Both the position numbers and the translations under genes were made by a program. From Companilactobacillus nodensis DSM 19682 = JCM 14932 = NBRC 107160 (lineage in GTDB: Bacteria; Bacillota; Bacilli; Lactobacillales; Lactobacillaceae), in assembly GCF_000615905.1 (NCBI RefSeq), contig NZ_BAMN01000005.1, positions 101,847-165,846 on the forward strand: a DNA stretch of 64,000 nt. The letters are read 5' to 3'. Positions 55,450 through 64,000 of the stretch are shown here, piece by piece; position 1 is the stretch's first letter, and the number at the start of each line of letters is the position of its first letter. The notes under the pieces are model-generated. The model did not search any database. It was not told the DNA's origin and worked only from the letters and a program-made list of their open reading frames with translations.

Positions 55450-56841
55450 CTAAGCTTCCACAATTGTTTGAACGATCAAATAAATATTTAAGATTATCAA
55501 AACGATGGTTGCGAACCAAGCACAGTACTTGACCCACTTCTTATTCTTGAATTGTCCCATTATCTTCTCATCACTGGTGAATAGTACCAGTGGGATGATG
55601 GCGAATGGCAAAGCCACACTCAAGAATACTTGTGAGAATGTCAATAAGTTTTCGATCTTAGCTTCATTATCGTGATAATAGAAAGCAAAAATCAAAACTG
55701 GTGTAACTGACAAAAGTCTTGTCAAAAGACGTTGTGCCCACAATGGCATCTTTAATCTAATGAAACCTTCCATGATGATCTGACCAGAAAGTGTACCAGT
55801 AATTGTTGAACTTTGACCTGATGACAACAAGGCAACAGCGAACAACATACTCAAGATAGGACTGGCAATGGCACCAACGACTTGCTTATTGCTCAAGGCA
55901 TTGAACAAGTCAACGAAACGTCCTAGTTCACTATTTGTACCATAGAATAATGCGGCACCTAATATCAAAAGCAAACTATTAACGATGAAAGCTAAGAATA
56001 ACTGGATATTTGAGTCAATTGTTGAGAACTTGATTGCTTTGGCAATATCCTTCTTATCTTCACGATTAACTTTTCTTGTTTGAGAAATTGATGAACCCAA
56101 GTACAAATCATGAGGCATAACTGTGGCACCAACAATACCAAGTGATAGATACAACATACCATTGTTGGTAATAATGCTACTCTTTGGGAAATAACCATCA
56201 ATAATTCCTGCAACACTTGGCTTAGCTAGGAATACTTCATATAAGAACACTAATAAAATAACTGAAACTAATGTCGCAACGATAGCTTCAATCTTACGGA
56301 ATCCTAACTTCATTAGCAATAGCAAAATCAAAACATCGGCAGCAGTAATCAAAATACCAACGATCAACGGTATATTGAACAACAGCTTAATAGCAATACC
56401 TGAACCAATGATCTCAGCGATATCCGTCGCCATGATCGCCAATTCAGCGATGATCCAGAGGATGATTCCTCCAGTCTTAGAAGTCTTCTCACGTGTTAGC
56501 TGAGCAAGATCCTTCCCTGTTACGATACCAAGCTTGGCAGCCATTGATTGTAATAACATGGCAATCAAACTTGAGATAAGTACGACTGACAAAAGTGTGT
56601 ACTTATATTGAGCACCACCGGCGATTGACGTGATCCAGTTACCAGGATCCATATAACCTACGGCAATCAAAATACCGGGACCTGTATAAGTCATCAACGT
56701 TCTCCAGAATCCAGCGCCTTCAGGCACTTCGATACTGCCGTTGATCTCATCCAAACTCTTGTTTTCAGCAGAGCTGGCACTTACAAACTTGCCGTGCTTA
56801 GCGGTTGTCTCGTTTGTTTCTACTTCACTACCATCTTTCAT
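55450..56841 (-). CDS. mntH: Nramp-type manganese/iron transporter
   Basis: 463 residues with 11 helices. Metal site DPGNW ([11 protein letters not shown]) in helix 1 and MPHDLYLG in helix 6 are the hallmark Nramp motifs. H+-driven uptake of Mn2+, important to lactobacilli as an antioxidant. An N-terminal cytosolic tail of about 40 residues is longer than in the shortest homologues. RBS AAAGAGGTACTACT. Confidence 0.92.
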   Translation of the reverse strand: MKDGSEVETNETTAKHGKFVSASSAENKSLDEINGSIEVPEGAGFWRTLMTYTGPGILIAVGYMDPGNWITSIAGGAQYKYTLLSVVLISSLIAMLLQSMAAKLGIVTGKDLAQLTREKTSKTGGIILWIIAELAIMATDIAEIIGSGIAIKLLFNIPLIVGILITAADVLILLLLMKLGFRKIEAIVATLVSVILLVFLYEVFLAKPSVAGIIDGYFPKSSIITNNGMLYLSLGIVGATVMPHDLYLGSSISQTRKVNREDKKDIAKAIKFSTIDSNIQLFLAFIVNSLLLILGAALFYGTNSELGRFVDLFNALSNKQVVGAIASPILSMLFAVALLSSGQSSTITGTLSGQIIMEGFIRLKMPLWAQRLLTRLLSVTPVLIFAFYYHDNEAKIENLLTFSQVFLSVALPFAIIPLVLFTSDEKIMGQFKNKKWVKYCAWFATIVLIILNIYLIVQTIVEA

Positions 56842-56983
56842 AGTAGTACCTCTTTTCTATTGGTTTAGAAATTCGGCGATATATTATCATTTATAACTTA
56901 TGATGTTATCTCCGTATTTTTCACAGTTATTGAGCACACGATTAAGTCATACAGCACTTATAATTATATTAATATTGAATAAT

Positions 56984-56999
56984 TTGAGCGTGCGCTCAA
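56984..56999 (-). promoter_or_regulatory. Palindromic operator before mntH
   Basis: TTGAGCG TG CGCTCAA, a perfect 7-2-7 palindrome 143 bases before mntH. Likely bound by the TetR regulator of the same operon. Confidence 0.65.
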
Positions 57000-57084
57000 T
57001 TAACCATTGATATAATATCATGATTTACAGAAAAATACACCGATTTTTTTGGAAAAACTAAAAATATTTTTGTATATAATTAAA

Positions 57085-57128
57085 AGAACCGCTTAAGGCC
57101 GTGAATTTCTGCCTTGAGCGGTTCTTTT
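57085..57128 (-). terminator. Terminator of the L,D-transpeptidase gene
   Basis: GAACCGCTTAAGGC / GCCTTGAGCGGTTC stem with T runs, 17 bases after the stop. Confidence 0.85.
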
Positions 57129-57144
57129 TTGTTTACATTTTGTC

Positions 57145-57759
57145 TTATTGTACAACTACCTTCATTCCACCAGGAACTGAAGAATTGATCCATTTTGCAT
57201 CAGGAATAGTTAAACGTACACAGCCATGACTTGAACGTTCGCCTAGCTTATGTGCTTCGCTTTCGACATACTTACCATCCTTGTCGGTTGGAACTGAGTG
57301 GAATAAGTAAACTCCCCAGTCTTTGAATGATGTCCAATAGTTGGCACCTTCCTTAGACTCAGAGTTGTAGAATGAATCGCCACGGTTTTGGATATGGAAT
57401 GTTCCCTTAGGTGTTGGTGAACCCTTTTCCCCTGTGGCGGCCTTCATAGTATACAAAGTATTTTTACCATCGATAATATAAACTCTTTGCTTATCGATCG
57501 ATACCTTGATATAAGCATCTTTATGCTTGGCTAAGTCTGGATAAGCCTTAGACTCAGATGGACGTTTCCATTCATTCAAATCCTTTTTTTTGGCCTTTGC
57601 TTTAGCTTCCTTTTTCTTTTTAGCAATTTGTTCGGTCTTCTGTTCAGCTGCAACTAAACGTGCCTTATTATTATTGCTGACAAAAACTGAAATGACGGCA
57701 ATAGCAATCACCCCAACAATCGCGATTACTGCTGCAATTAACTTTTTATTTTTAATCAT
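57145..57759 (-). CDS. L,D-transpeptidase (YkuD/ErfK)
   Basis: 204 residues. N-terminal membrane anchor (about 5-28), a Lys/Ala-rich stretch (40-62), then a YkuD domain with TPKGTFHIQ and the catalytic SSHGCVRLTIPDA (Cys about residue 180). It forms 3-3 peptidoglycan cross-links or attaches proteins to the wall outside the membrane. RBS GGGGGATCTT. Monocistronic. Confidence 0.9.
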   Translation of the reverse strand: MIKNKKLIAAVIAIVGVIAIAVISVFVSNNNKARLVAAEQKTEQIAKKKKEAKAKAKKKDLNEWKRPSESKAYPDLAKHKDAYIKVSIDKQRVYIIDGKNTLYTMKAATGEKGSPTPKGTFHIQNRGDSFYNSESKEGANYWTSFKDWGVYLFHSVPTDKDGKYVESEAHKLGERSSHGCVRLTIPDAKWINSSVPGGMKVVVQ

Positions 57760-57880
57760 AAGATCCCCCGTGGTCTAATAATAATATACATAGTCACACG
57801 GCACAATAGACTTTTTATTTATGTAATGAAAGCATAACAATGTTAATTATATCCAAATATATTTGTTGTTTTGTAAAAAA

Positions 57881-57911
57881 ATAAGATGATATCCAGAGGA
57901 TATCACCTTAT
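57881..57911 (-). terminator. Terminator of the first LRR-SLAP gene
   Basis: ATAAGATGATATCC / GGATATCACCTTAT stem with T7 on the minus strand, directly at the stop codon. Confidence 0.85.
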
Positions 57912-57915
57912 GAAG

Positions 57916-59895
57916 TTATTTTTGAGTAAATGTAACGTCACTAGCTTTTACCCATTCATCAGTCGCAACTCGATACATTGTTTCATTATCAATAGTCTTT
58001 GAAATCTTATCAGTAACAAAGGTAGAATTCTTGGCTAAAGCACGGTTAGATTGATCACCAGTATCCTTATAAAGAGTAGCCTGTGTATTAGCTTTAACTA
58101 CGCCTTTAACTCCCTTGATCAAAATAACATCGTCAGCCTTGACCCACTCATCAGTTGCTACACGATAATACTTAGTGCCGTTGAATTCAGCATAACCGTC
58201 ATACAACCAATCTGTTGTGTGCTTCAAAGCTCGATTCAATCTGACACCATTTAAGTTCAAAATCAACTTATCTGAATCAGACTTAGTTTGTAGAACACCA
58301 GATTCTTTGGTGTATTCTCTGACATCATCTGCTTTGATCCACTCGCTATTAGAAATTTCGTAGTATGTGGTGCCATCAATTATATTTTTTTGAGTTGTGT
58401 TAAAGGTAGTTATCTTACTTAAGGCTTTATCTGAAACTTTTTTACCATTTTGATCATAAACCGGAATTGAATCTGATTTCTTTGTAATCAATGACAACTT
58501 GTTAATATCGGATATCTTCGAATTATTAGAACTTGAACTGGAGTTAGAGCCACTGTTTGAAGAACTACTTACCTTTGGGGTAACCGTCACGGTTATTGTT
58601 GATGATGGAACACCAGTTAAATTATAGGTTACCTTATAAGTTCCCGGCTTGTTGGTATCAACCTTATCACCAGTTATAGTTAGCTCACCATTGCTAATTG
58701 CAGCATCAATTGTAGTCTTATCTATTGAATACAATTGACCATTAACCATTTCACCTGTCAAACCACTAGATGGATCCCATGTTTGACCTTGTACAACTGA
58801 AACATCAGTTGTATTAAGTTTTGGTAACATGCTCTTCAACATAATTTGTTGTGTTAGTTTAATCATCAATGGATAATCGTGACCATTTATAGTCATGAAC
58901 TCTTTAATTTCAACAGATAATTTATCCTCTGTTATTCTGTCAACCTTAATTGTTTGTGAATCCGGGTCATAAACCGCTGTAGGTTTAGCTGAATCACCTG
59001 AACTATCCACAGTAATCACAGGAGTAACTGTTGCATCCTTATGAATGTATTTGCTGATATCAATTGATTCAGAATCATTGTCAGCATAAAGATCTTCCAT
59101 GTTGATACTCAACGGGTTTGGATAATTGGGTAAAGTAACATTTGTAAGAGACTTATTCGATTCAAGCGCATTAATATCATCAATATTAATGCCAGTATCT
59201 CCAGATAAATTTAATGTTTTCAAATTCTTCAAATTCGAAATACCAGATATATCAGTTAAACCTGGAATGTCAATTGTAGTGTTAGTTGGATTGTTGGAAA
59301 GATCTAAATCAGATAATGAAGTCAATCCTGAAAGGTCATCAATATTGGTTATATCAGCATTACTTAATTTCAATGATGTTAACTTACTCATGTTTTTCAA
59401 TGCAGAAATATCACTAATTGTTCCTCGACCATTTGAAGGATCACCACCACCAAGATCCAATGACGTTAAATTAGTAAGCAATTTTAAATCATCAAGATTT
59501 GTAGCAGTTTTGACATACGGAGTTGCATTTAAATTCAATTCTTTTAACTGAGTCAAATTAGATATAGGACTTATATCTTTAACACCACTATTTTGTAAAT
59601 TTATCGAAGTCATTTTTGTGCCATAGTTTAATCCAGATATATCCTCCAAAGGTGAGTTAATATCAGCATTATAATCAAAAGACGGCAAACCCTCAATAAA
59701 CTCAGGAGTTGCAAACTTTTCTGCACCAAGGAAAAGCTGGGATTTAACTCCAAAAGCTATTCCATCAGAACCGACATCATTAATACTTTCAGCCCTAACA
59801 ATATTAACAGTCGGCTGACGAGTAACAAAATTGGTACCCATCATAAACATTCCACTGGCTAATCCAGTAGCAATCAAAAACATACTTTTCTTCAA
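57916..59895 (-). CDS. Surface protein: LRR, Ig-like and three SLAP repeats
   Basis: About 659 residues from TTG 59895, the codon before KKSMFLIATGL, with GGGGATG 7-9 bases before. Signal peptide (about 1-36), then internalin-type leucine-rich repeats of 22 residues (about 80-265: ISNLTQLKELNLN, LDLSNNPTN), an Ig-like fold (about 365-440: VVQGQTWDP), a Ser/Asn linker and three SLAP repeats ending in VATDEWVKASDV. It is probably an adhesin held by SLAP repeats. The C-terminal part is almost identical to the next gene. Confidence 0.85.
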   Translation of the reverse strand: MKKSMFLIATGLASGMFMMGTNFVTRQPTVNIVRAESINDVGSDGIAFGVKSQLFLGAEKFATPEFIEGLPSFDYNADINSPLEDISGLNYGTKMTSINLQNSGVKDISPISNLTQLKELNLNATPYVKTATNLDDLKLLTNLTSLDLGGGDPSNGRGTISDISALKNMSKLTSLKLSNADITNIDDLSGLTSLSDLDLSNNPTNTTIDIPGLTDISGISNLKNLKTLNLSGDTGINIDDINALESNKSLTNVTLPNYPNPLSINMEDLYADNDSESIDISKYIHKDATVTPVITVDSSGDSAKPTAVYDPDSQTIKVDRITEDKLSVEIKEFMTINGHDYPLMIKLTQQIMLKSMLPKLNTTDVSVVQGQTWDPSSGLTGEMVNGQLYSIDKTTIDAAISNGELTITGDKVDTNKPGTYKVTYNLTGVPSSTITVTVTPKVSSSSNSGSNSSSSSNNSKISDINKLSLITKKSDSIPVYDQNGKKVSDKALSKITTFNTTQKNIIDGTTYYEISNSEWIKADDVREYTKESGVLQTKSDSDKLILNLNGVRLNRALKHTTDWLYDGYAEFNGTKYYRVATDEWVKADDVILIKGVKGVVKANTQATLYKDTGDQSNRALAKNSTFVTDKISKTIDNETMYRVATDEWVKASDVTFTQK

Positions 59896-60017
59896 AAGAA
59901 ACATCCCCAAACTTATTAATGGACCGAATAATAATAAATATAATTATTACATATGAGGATTATTATAAGTCTATATACAAAAAATGTGCCCATTAAATTT
60001 CAAAATAATAAAAAAAT

Positions 60018-60036
60018 AATGGCCATACTGGCCACT
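60018..60036 (-). terminator. Weak terminator of the second LRR-SLAP gene
   Basis: Short stem GTGGCC / GGCCAT with a 5-base loop and a minus-strand T run, 14 bases after the stop. Confidence 0.5.
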
Positions 60037-60049
60037 ACTTAAATATTTA

Positions 60050-61726
60050 TTAATTAAACGTTACATCGCTAGCTTTTACCCATTCATCAGTCGCAACTCG
60101 ATACATTGTTTCATTATCAATAGTCTTTGAAATCTTGTCAGTAACAAAGCTCGAATCCTTAGCTAAGGCACGGTTAGATTGATCACCAGTATCCTTATAA
60201 AGAGTAGCCTGTGTATTAGCTTTAACTACGCCTTTAACTCCCTTGATCAAAATAACATCGTCAGCCTTGACCCACTCATCGGTTGCTACACGATAATACT
60301 TAGTTCCATTGAATTCAGCATAACCGTCATACAACCAGTCTGTTGTCTGCTTCAATCCACGATTAAGTTTTATACCATCCGCATTTAACAATTGTTTATA
60401 GGAATCAGACTTACTCTGCAAAACTCCTGATTCTTTAGTATATTCTCGAACAGAATCAGATTTAACCCATTGATCATTAGCAATCTCATAATAAGTATTA
60501 TCATCAATTACATTTTTTTCAGTTGTATTGAAAGTCGTCAATTTGCTTAAGGACTTATCAGATATTTTCCTACCATTTTGGTCATAAATAGGAATCGAAT
60601 CGGATTTTTTAGTAATCAACAAAGTTTTTTTGATATCTGAAATATCTGATACATTTGAATCAGAATGAGATACACTACTTGAATTATTCTCTTTGGGTTT
60701 AACGGTAACGGTTGAGGTAGTCGGATAAATAAAACCTTCATATAATGGTGAATAGTATTCAACCTTATATGTCCCTAGTTTATTTGTGTCTAATTGATTT
60801 TGAACAGGTTTTACAGAAATAAAAGAATTATCATTATATCCAAAATGGTCTTTTAAGTATGTACTGTCCCATTTACTACCGGCTCTTTCCATAACTTTAC
60901 CCAAATAACTTGCATCTTCAATTCCAGCCTCAGGATCCCATTTATCGCCTTGATCAATAGTAATATCTTTAGCATGAAATTGTGGCATGTAATCAACACA
61001 GTTATAACGCTTGCTTAATATCATATTTGCAATGGGGTTACTACCATTTTTCAATTGTATTTTTTCACTAAATGGAATCCCTATATCCTGCACCGAAGAA
61101 TTATCCTTATTAGTGATTTTTATTTTAGATGCATCACTATAATTTATATCTGCACCCGTAGGAGATAAAACCATATCTCCATCTATTTCTACACTATTTT
61201 TATCAGCATTAGCATCAACAAAATCATATATGTTAAGAGTTGCACTGTTACCGTACATATAATCATCTGGAGCCATTATACTTTGCTGCCCAAGTACACA
61301 TTTATCAAGTTGAAACAACTTATTCAATACACCAAAATCTTTAACAAGATTAAAACTGATATCCAATGATGTTAAATTAGTTAATCCACCCAATACACTA
61401 ATATCACTTATTTCATTTGAACTTACATTCAAGCCAGTTAATGAATCAGCATATTGAATACCTGATAAATCAGATATATTCTGATTTGACAAATCAAGTG
61501 TTCCGGTCAATGTTCCCAAATAATCTTTTGTTACTGCTGAAACATCGATACCCTCTTTGGTAGCAATAGCAGTTCTAAGGGAATCTGAAATTCCATCAGA
61601 TTCTTCTGTACTTGAACTAGTTTCCTCTGTCGCAGCATTAGCGATAACTGGTGTACTTATATTGTTACTAATTGCAAATATTCCACCAGCCATGGCGGCT
61701 GTTAATAAAATCAAACTCTTCTTCAC
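60050..61726 (-). CDS. Surface protein: LRR, Ig-like and three SLAP repeats (paralogue)
   Basis: About 558 residues from GTG 61726 (KKSLILLTAAMAGG) with AGGGATG upstream. Signal peptide to about residue 32, a short LRR block of about four units (about 80-150: LDLSNQNISDLSGIQ, LTSLDISFN), a wider beta-rich middle with Ig-like VVTVKPK-type end, and SLAP repeats. It is a tandem paralogue of the preceding gene with fewer LRRs and a different middle. Last 170 residues and their DNA are nearly identical, indicating recent duplication or conversion. Confidence 0.85.
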   Translation of the reverse strand: MKKSLILLTAAMAGGIFAISNNISTPVIANAATEETSSSTEESDGISDSLRTAIATKEGIDVSAVTKDYLGTLTGTLDLSNQNISDLSGIQYADSLTGLNVSSNEISDISVLGGLTNLTSLDISFNLVKDFGVLNKLFQLDKCVLGQQSIMAPDDYMYGNSATLNIYDFVDANADKNSVEIDGDMVLSPTGADINYSDASKIKITNKDNSSVQDIGIPFSEKIQLKNGSNPIANMILSKRYNCVDYMPQFHAKDITIDQGDKWDPEAGIEDASYLGKVMERAGSKWDSTYLKDHFGYNDNSFISVKPVQNQLDTNKLGTYKVEYYSPLYEGFIYPTTSTVTVKPKENNSSSVSHSDSNVSDISDIKKTLLITKKSDSIPIYDQNGRKISDKSLSKLTTFNTTEKNVIDDNTYYEIANDQWVKSDSVREYTKESGVLQSKSDSYKQLLNADGIKLNRGLKQTTDWLYDGYAEFNGTKYYRVATDEWVKADDVILIKGVKGVVKANTQATLYKDTGDQSNRALAKDSSFVTDKISKTIDNETMYRVATDEWVKASDVTFN

Positions 61727-61795
61727 AAAAAACATCCCTAACAAAATACTTATATGTACTCATTGTAGTTCTTCATTGAAAATTTGATCAAAATA

Positions 61796-61829
61796 AAAAG
61801 GTGATTGCCATAACGGCAACCACCTTTTT
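61796..61829 (-). terminator. Terminator of pgi
   Basis: AAAAAGGTG(A)TTGCC / GGCAA(CC)ACCTTTTT stem, 14 bases after the pgi stop. Confidence 0.85.
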
Positions 61830-61842
61830 CAATATCCAAATA

Positions 61843-63183
61843 TTATAGACGTTCGTTTAATTCTTTGCCAAGTTCTTCAAAGCCTGGTTTGCCAAGCAAT
61901 GCGAACATGTTCTTCTTGTATGCTTCAACACCCGGTTGGTTGAATGGGTTGATACCATTCAAGTAACCTGAAACGCCAACGGCAATTTCAAAGAAGTAGA
62001 TCAAGTAACCTAATGTGTAGGCATTTTGTTCTGGAATGTGAACGCTCATTACAGGAACGCCACCGTCAGTATGAGCAAGTACAACACCTTCGTAAGCACG
62101 TTTGTTTACGTAGTCCATTGACTTACCTTCAAGATAACCTAAGCCATCAAGATCTTCTTTTTCACTAGGAATTTCCATTTCAAAACGAGGTTTGTCGATG
62201 ACAACAACTGTTTCCATCAAGTTACGACGTCCTTCTTGGATATATTGACCTAATGAGTGAAGGTCAGTTGAGAAGTTAGCTGATGATGGGTAGATACCCT
62301 TTTGGTCTTTACCTTCAGATTCACCCATCAATTGCTTCCACCATTCACCGAAGTATTGTAGGTTTGGCTCGTAGTTCTCAAGCAATTCTGTTGTGTAACC
62401 TTTACGATACAAGATGTTTCTTAATGCAGCATACTTGTAGGCATCGTTCTTTGATAGATCAGCATCTGAGAAGTCTTCACGTGCTTTAGCAGCACCTTCC
62501 ATTAACTTGTCAATGTCGATACCAGCAACGGCGATTGGTAGTAGACCAACAGCTGTAAGAACTGAGAAACGACCACCGATGTCATCAGGAACAACGAATT
62601 CTTCGTAGCCTTCAGCATCTGATTCTGTCTTCAAAGCACCCTTAGCACGGTCAGTAGTAGCGTAGATACGGCCCTTAGCGCCTTCTTCACCATACTTTTC
62701 AACCAACTTAGCTTTCAAAATACGGAAAGCGATTGAAGGTTCTGTAGTTGTACCTGATTTTGAGATAACGTTGATACTGAAGTCACGGTCACCAATAACT
62801 TCAATAAGGTCAGCAAGGTAGTTAGGAGAAATTGAGTTACCTGCAAAGTAAACTTCTGGAACATCCTTGTTATTCTTAACGTTATAGAATGATGAACTTA
62901 GAAAATCAATAGCAGCACGAGCACCTAAGTATGATCCACCAATACCGATTCCGATAAATACTTCTGAATCAGATTGGATCTTCTTAGCAGCTTTCTTAAT
63001 GCGAGCAAATTCATCCTTGTCGTAATCAACTGGTAAGTCGATGAAACCACGGAAGTCAGCACCGGCACCGGTACCCTTACGTAGTTCGTCATCGGCAGCA
63101 GTTACAAGGTTTTGCATTTCGCCGAGTTCATTTTCATGAATGAACTTATTTAATTTTGAATCATCAAATTTAATATGTGTCAT
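61843..63183 (-). CDS. pgi: Glucose-6-phosphate isomerase
   Basis: 446 residues. [37 protein letters not shown] and the late [22 protein letters not shown] are PGI signatures; short bacterial form. Interconverts glucose-6- and fructose-6-phosphate. RBS TGGAGGAGAGAAA. A core glycolysis gene, which argues that this part is chromosomal backbone. Confidence 0.95.
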   Translation of the reverse strand: MTHIKFDDSKLNKFIHENELGEMQNLVTAADDELRKGTGAGADFRGFIDLPVDYDKDEFARIKKAAKKIQSDSEVFIGIGIGGSYLGARAAIDFLSSSFYNVKNNKDVPEVYFAGNSISPNYLADLIEVIGDRDFSINVISKSGTTTEPSIAFRILKAKLVEKYGEEGAKGRIYATTDRAKGALKTESDAEGYEEFVVPDDIGGRFSVLTAVGLLPIAVAGIDIDKLMEGAAKAREDFSDADLSKNDAYKYAALRNILYRKGYTTELLENYEPNLQYFGEWWKQLMGESEGKDQKGIYPSSANFSTDLHSLGQYIQEGRRNLMETVVVIDKPRFEMEIPSEKEDLDGLGYLEGKSMDYVNKRAYEGVVLAHTDGGVPVMSVHIPEQNAYTLGYLIYFFEIAVGVSGYLNGINPFNQPGVEAYKKNMFALLGKPGFEELGKELNERL

Positions 63184-63234
63184 TTTCTCTCCTCCATTTA
63201 TCCTAAAACTAGATTATCATTTCCACTGAAAATT

Positions 63235-63864
63235 TCAAATCTTTATGTGATTTTTCAACCAATTTCCAACAAAATAAATCAAATATCCAATTGCCGCACC
63301 AATTGTGTTCGAAATCACATCATCAATATCCGTTACACCGGTGTTTAAAATGAATTGCAAACCTTCTATAGAAATAGAAACCAAAGCACCAATTAAGACA
63401 ACTTTGAAAAATTTCCGGTCTTTCTTGCCCAAAGCAGGAATAAAGATTCCCATCGGAACGAACCATACAATATTACCATATAAATTATAAAAGAAATCTA
63501 CTAAAGACTTACCATTTAATAATTTAAATGTCTGCACGAATGGTACCGTGTTGATATCTGAAAGCGGTCGATGGAAAAAGAACTTGAATTCCCACAAAAA
63601 ATAGTCATCTCTAAAGACGGTCAACGCAAAAAGCAGGAACACGTAAAACGCGAATACCGTTACCCAAAATTCATGGGCAAAACTCGTCTTCTTATGTTTC
63701 CACTTAATCCAAATAAATCTTAATATAATGAAGAAAAGCGTATATAATATAGCTTTATCAACAGCATAGAAAGACAGGCGAATCAACGGAAAATGATTAA
63801 TCCTAGTTGCATACATATTTGATACATAGTTATACAAGGGTCCTAAAAATATCATTTTTCTCAT
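63235..63864 (-). CDS. VanZ-family membrane protein
   Basis: 209 residues, five helices. FVPMGIFIPALGKK and EGLQFILNTGVTDIDDVISNTIGAAIGY carry the conserved VanZ pattern (E..Q...GR..D..D...N..GA..G). Some VanZ members raise teicoplanin tolerance, but most have no known role. Separated from pgi by 51 bases; co-transcription is possible. The 136 bases to the window end are AT-rich and hold no gene that I can see. Confidence 0.85.
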   Translation of the reverse strand: MRKMIFLGPLYNYVSNMYATRINHFPLIRLSFYAVDKAILYTLFFIILRFIWIKWKHKKTSFAHEFWVTVFAFYVFLLFALTVFRDDYFLWEFKFFFHRPLSDINTVPFVQTFKLLNGKSLVDFFYNLYGNIVWFVPMGIFIPALGKKDRKFFKVVLIGALVSISIEGLQFILNTGVTDIDDVISNTIGAAIGYLIYFVGNWLKNHIKI

Positions 63865-64000
63865 TCTTTCCCACTTTTTACTTAATACGTATTATACTAA
63901 CAATTAAGCAAATTATTTAGAAGAATATAAATTTATTAAAGAAATTTTACAAACAAGGAACTTTTAATGAATTAAAATAAAAATTAATTTTTGAACAAAA

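Overview
The window looks like a chromosome segment of a low-GC Lactobacillaceae member. Companilactobacillus or a close relative is my best guess, from ClpL, SLAP-type wall-binding repeats, DUF915 hydrolases, FGGY gluconokinase, ECF vitamin transport and frequent TTG/GTG starts behind strong Shine-Dalgarno sequences. No rRNA, tRNA, CRISPR array, transposase or integrase was seen.

Layout. 0-9.3 kb: partial GAF-type methionine sulfoxide reductase, EamA exporter, PBECR4-like protein, a small terminator-bounded locus with a tandem repeat, a LysM protein, an AdhR-like MerR operon, a flavodoxin/Rossmann cluster, gluconokinase and a DUF915 hydrolase. 9.4-18.5 kb: a carbamoyl-transfer locus with fused FdrA-YlbE (AllF-AllG), DUF2877 (AllH), two transporters, a divergent PucR regulator and an esterase. 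18.5-23 kb: FadH/BaiH-like enoate reductase with a divergent TetR gene, M20 amidohydrolase and pentapeptide protein. 23-34 kb: PTS EIIABC and GH65 phosphorylase (divergent), MATE pump, SLAP protein, esterase and GPH symporter; the PTS/GH65 region and the GPH promoter share a TGTTTAAACA operator. 34-36.4 kb: two HAD phosphatases and maltose acetyltransferase. 36.4-44 kb: Old Yellow Enzyme, MFS, PduO, ECF S component, GlpF, ECF ATPase and T component, and a secreted DUF4430 protein, which together look like cobalamin uptake and activation. 44-50.5 kb: AlkD-like protein, AzgA purine permease, a BcsA-PilZ glycosyltransferase and a polytopic partner. 50.6-64 kb: ClpL with a small co-transcribed protein, a lipase-like protein, MntH-TetR, L,D-transpeptidase, two LRR-SLAP surface proteins, Pgi and VanZ.

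A striking property of the sequence is that eight otherwise intact genes carry a single-base length change in a short homopolymer, and a ninth has an in-frame TAG. Repairing one base in each case restores a full family-length protein. Several of these 'pseudogenes' may therefore be consensus sequencing errors rather than decay, and they are annotated here as broken with the repaired extent given.

The most interesting unexplained items are a 170-bp cloverleaf-like element inside a repeat pair that brackets the esterase-GPH module, the fused carbamoyltransferase locus without a carbamate kinase, the BcsA-PilZ locus, the ClpL operon with its nested palindromes, and the small locus at 2.0-2.4 kb.
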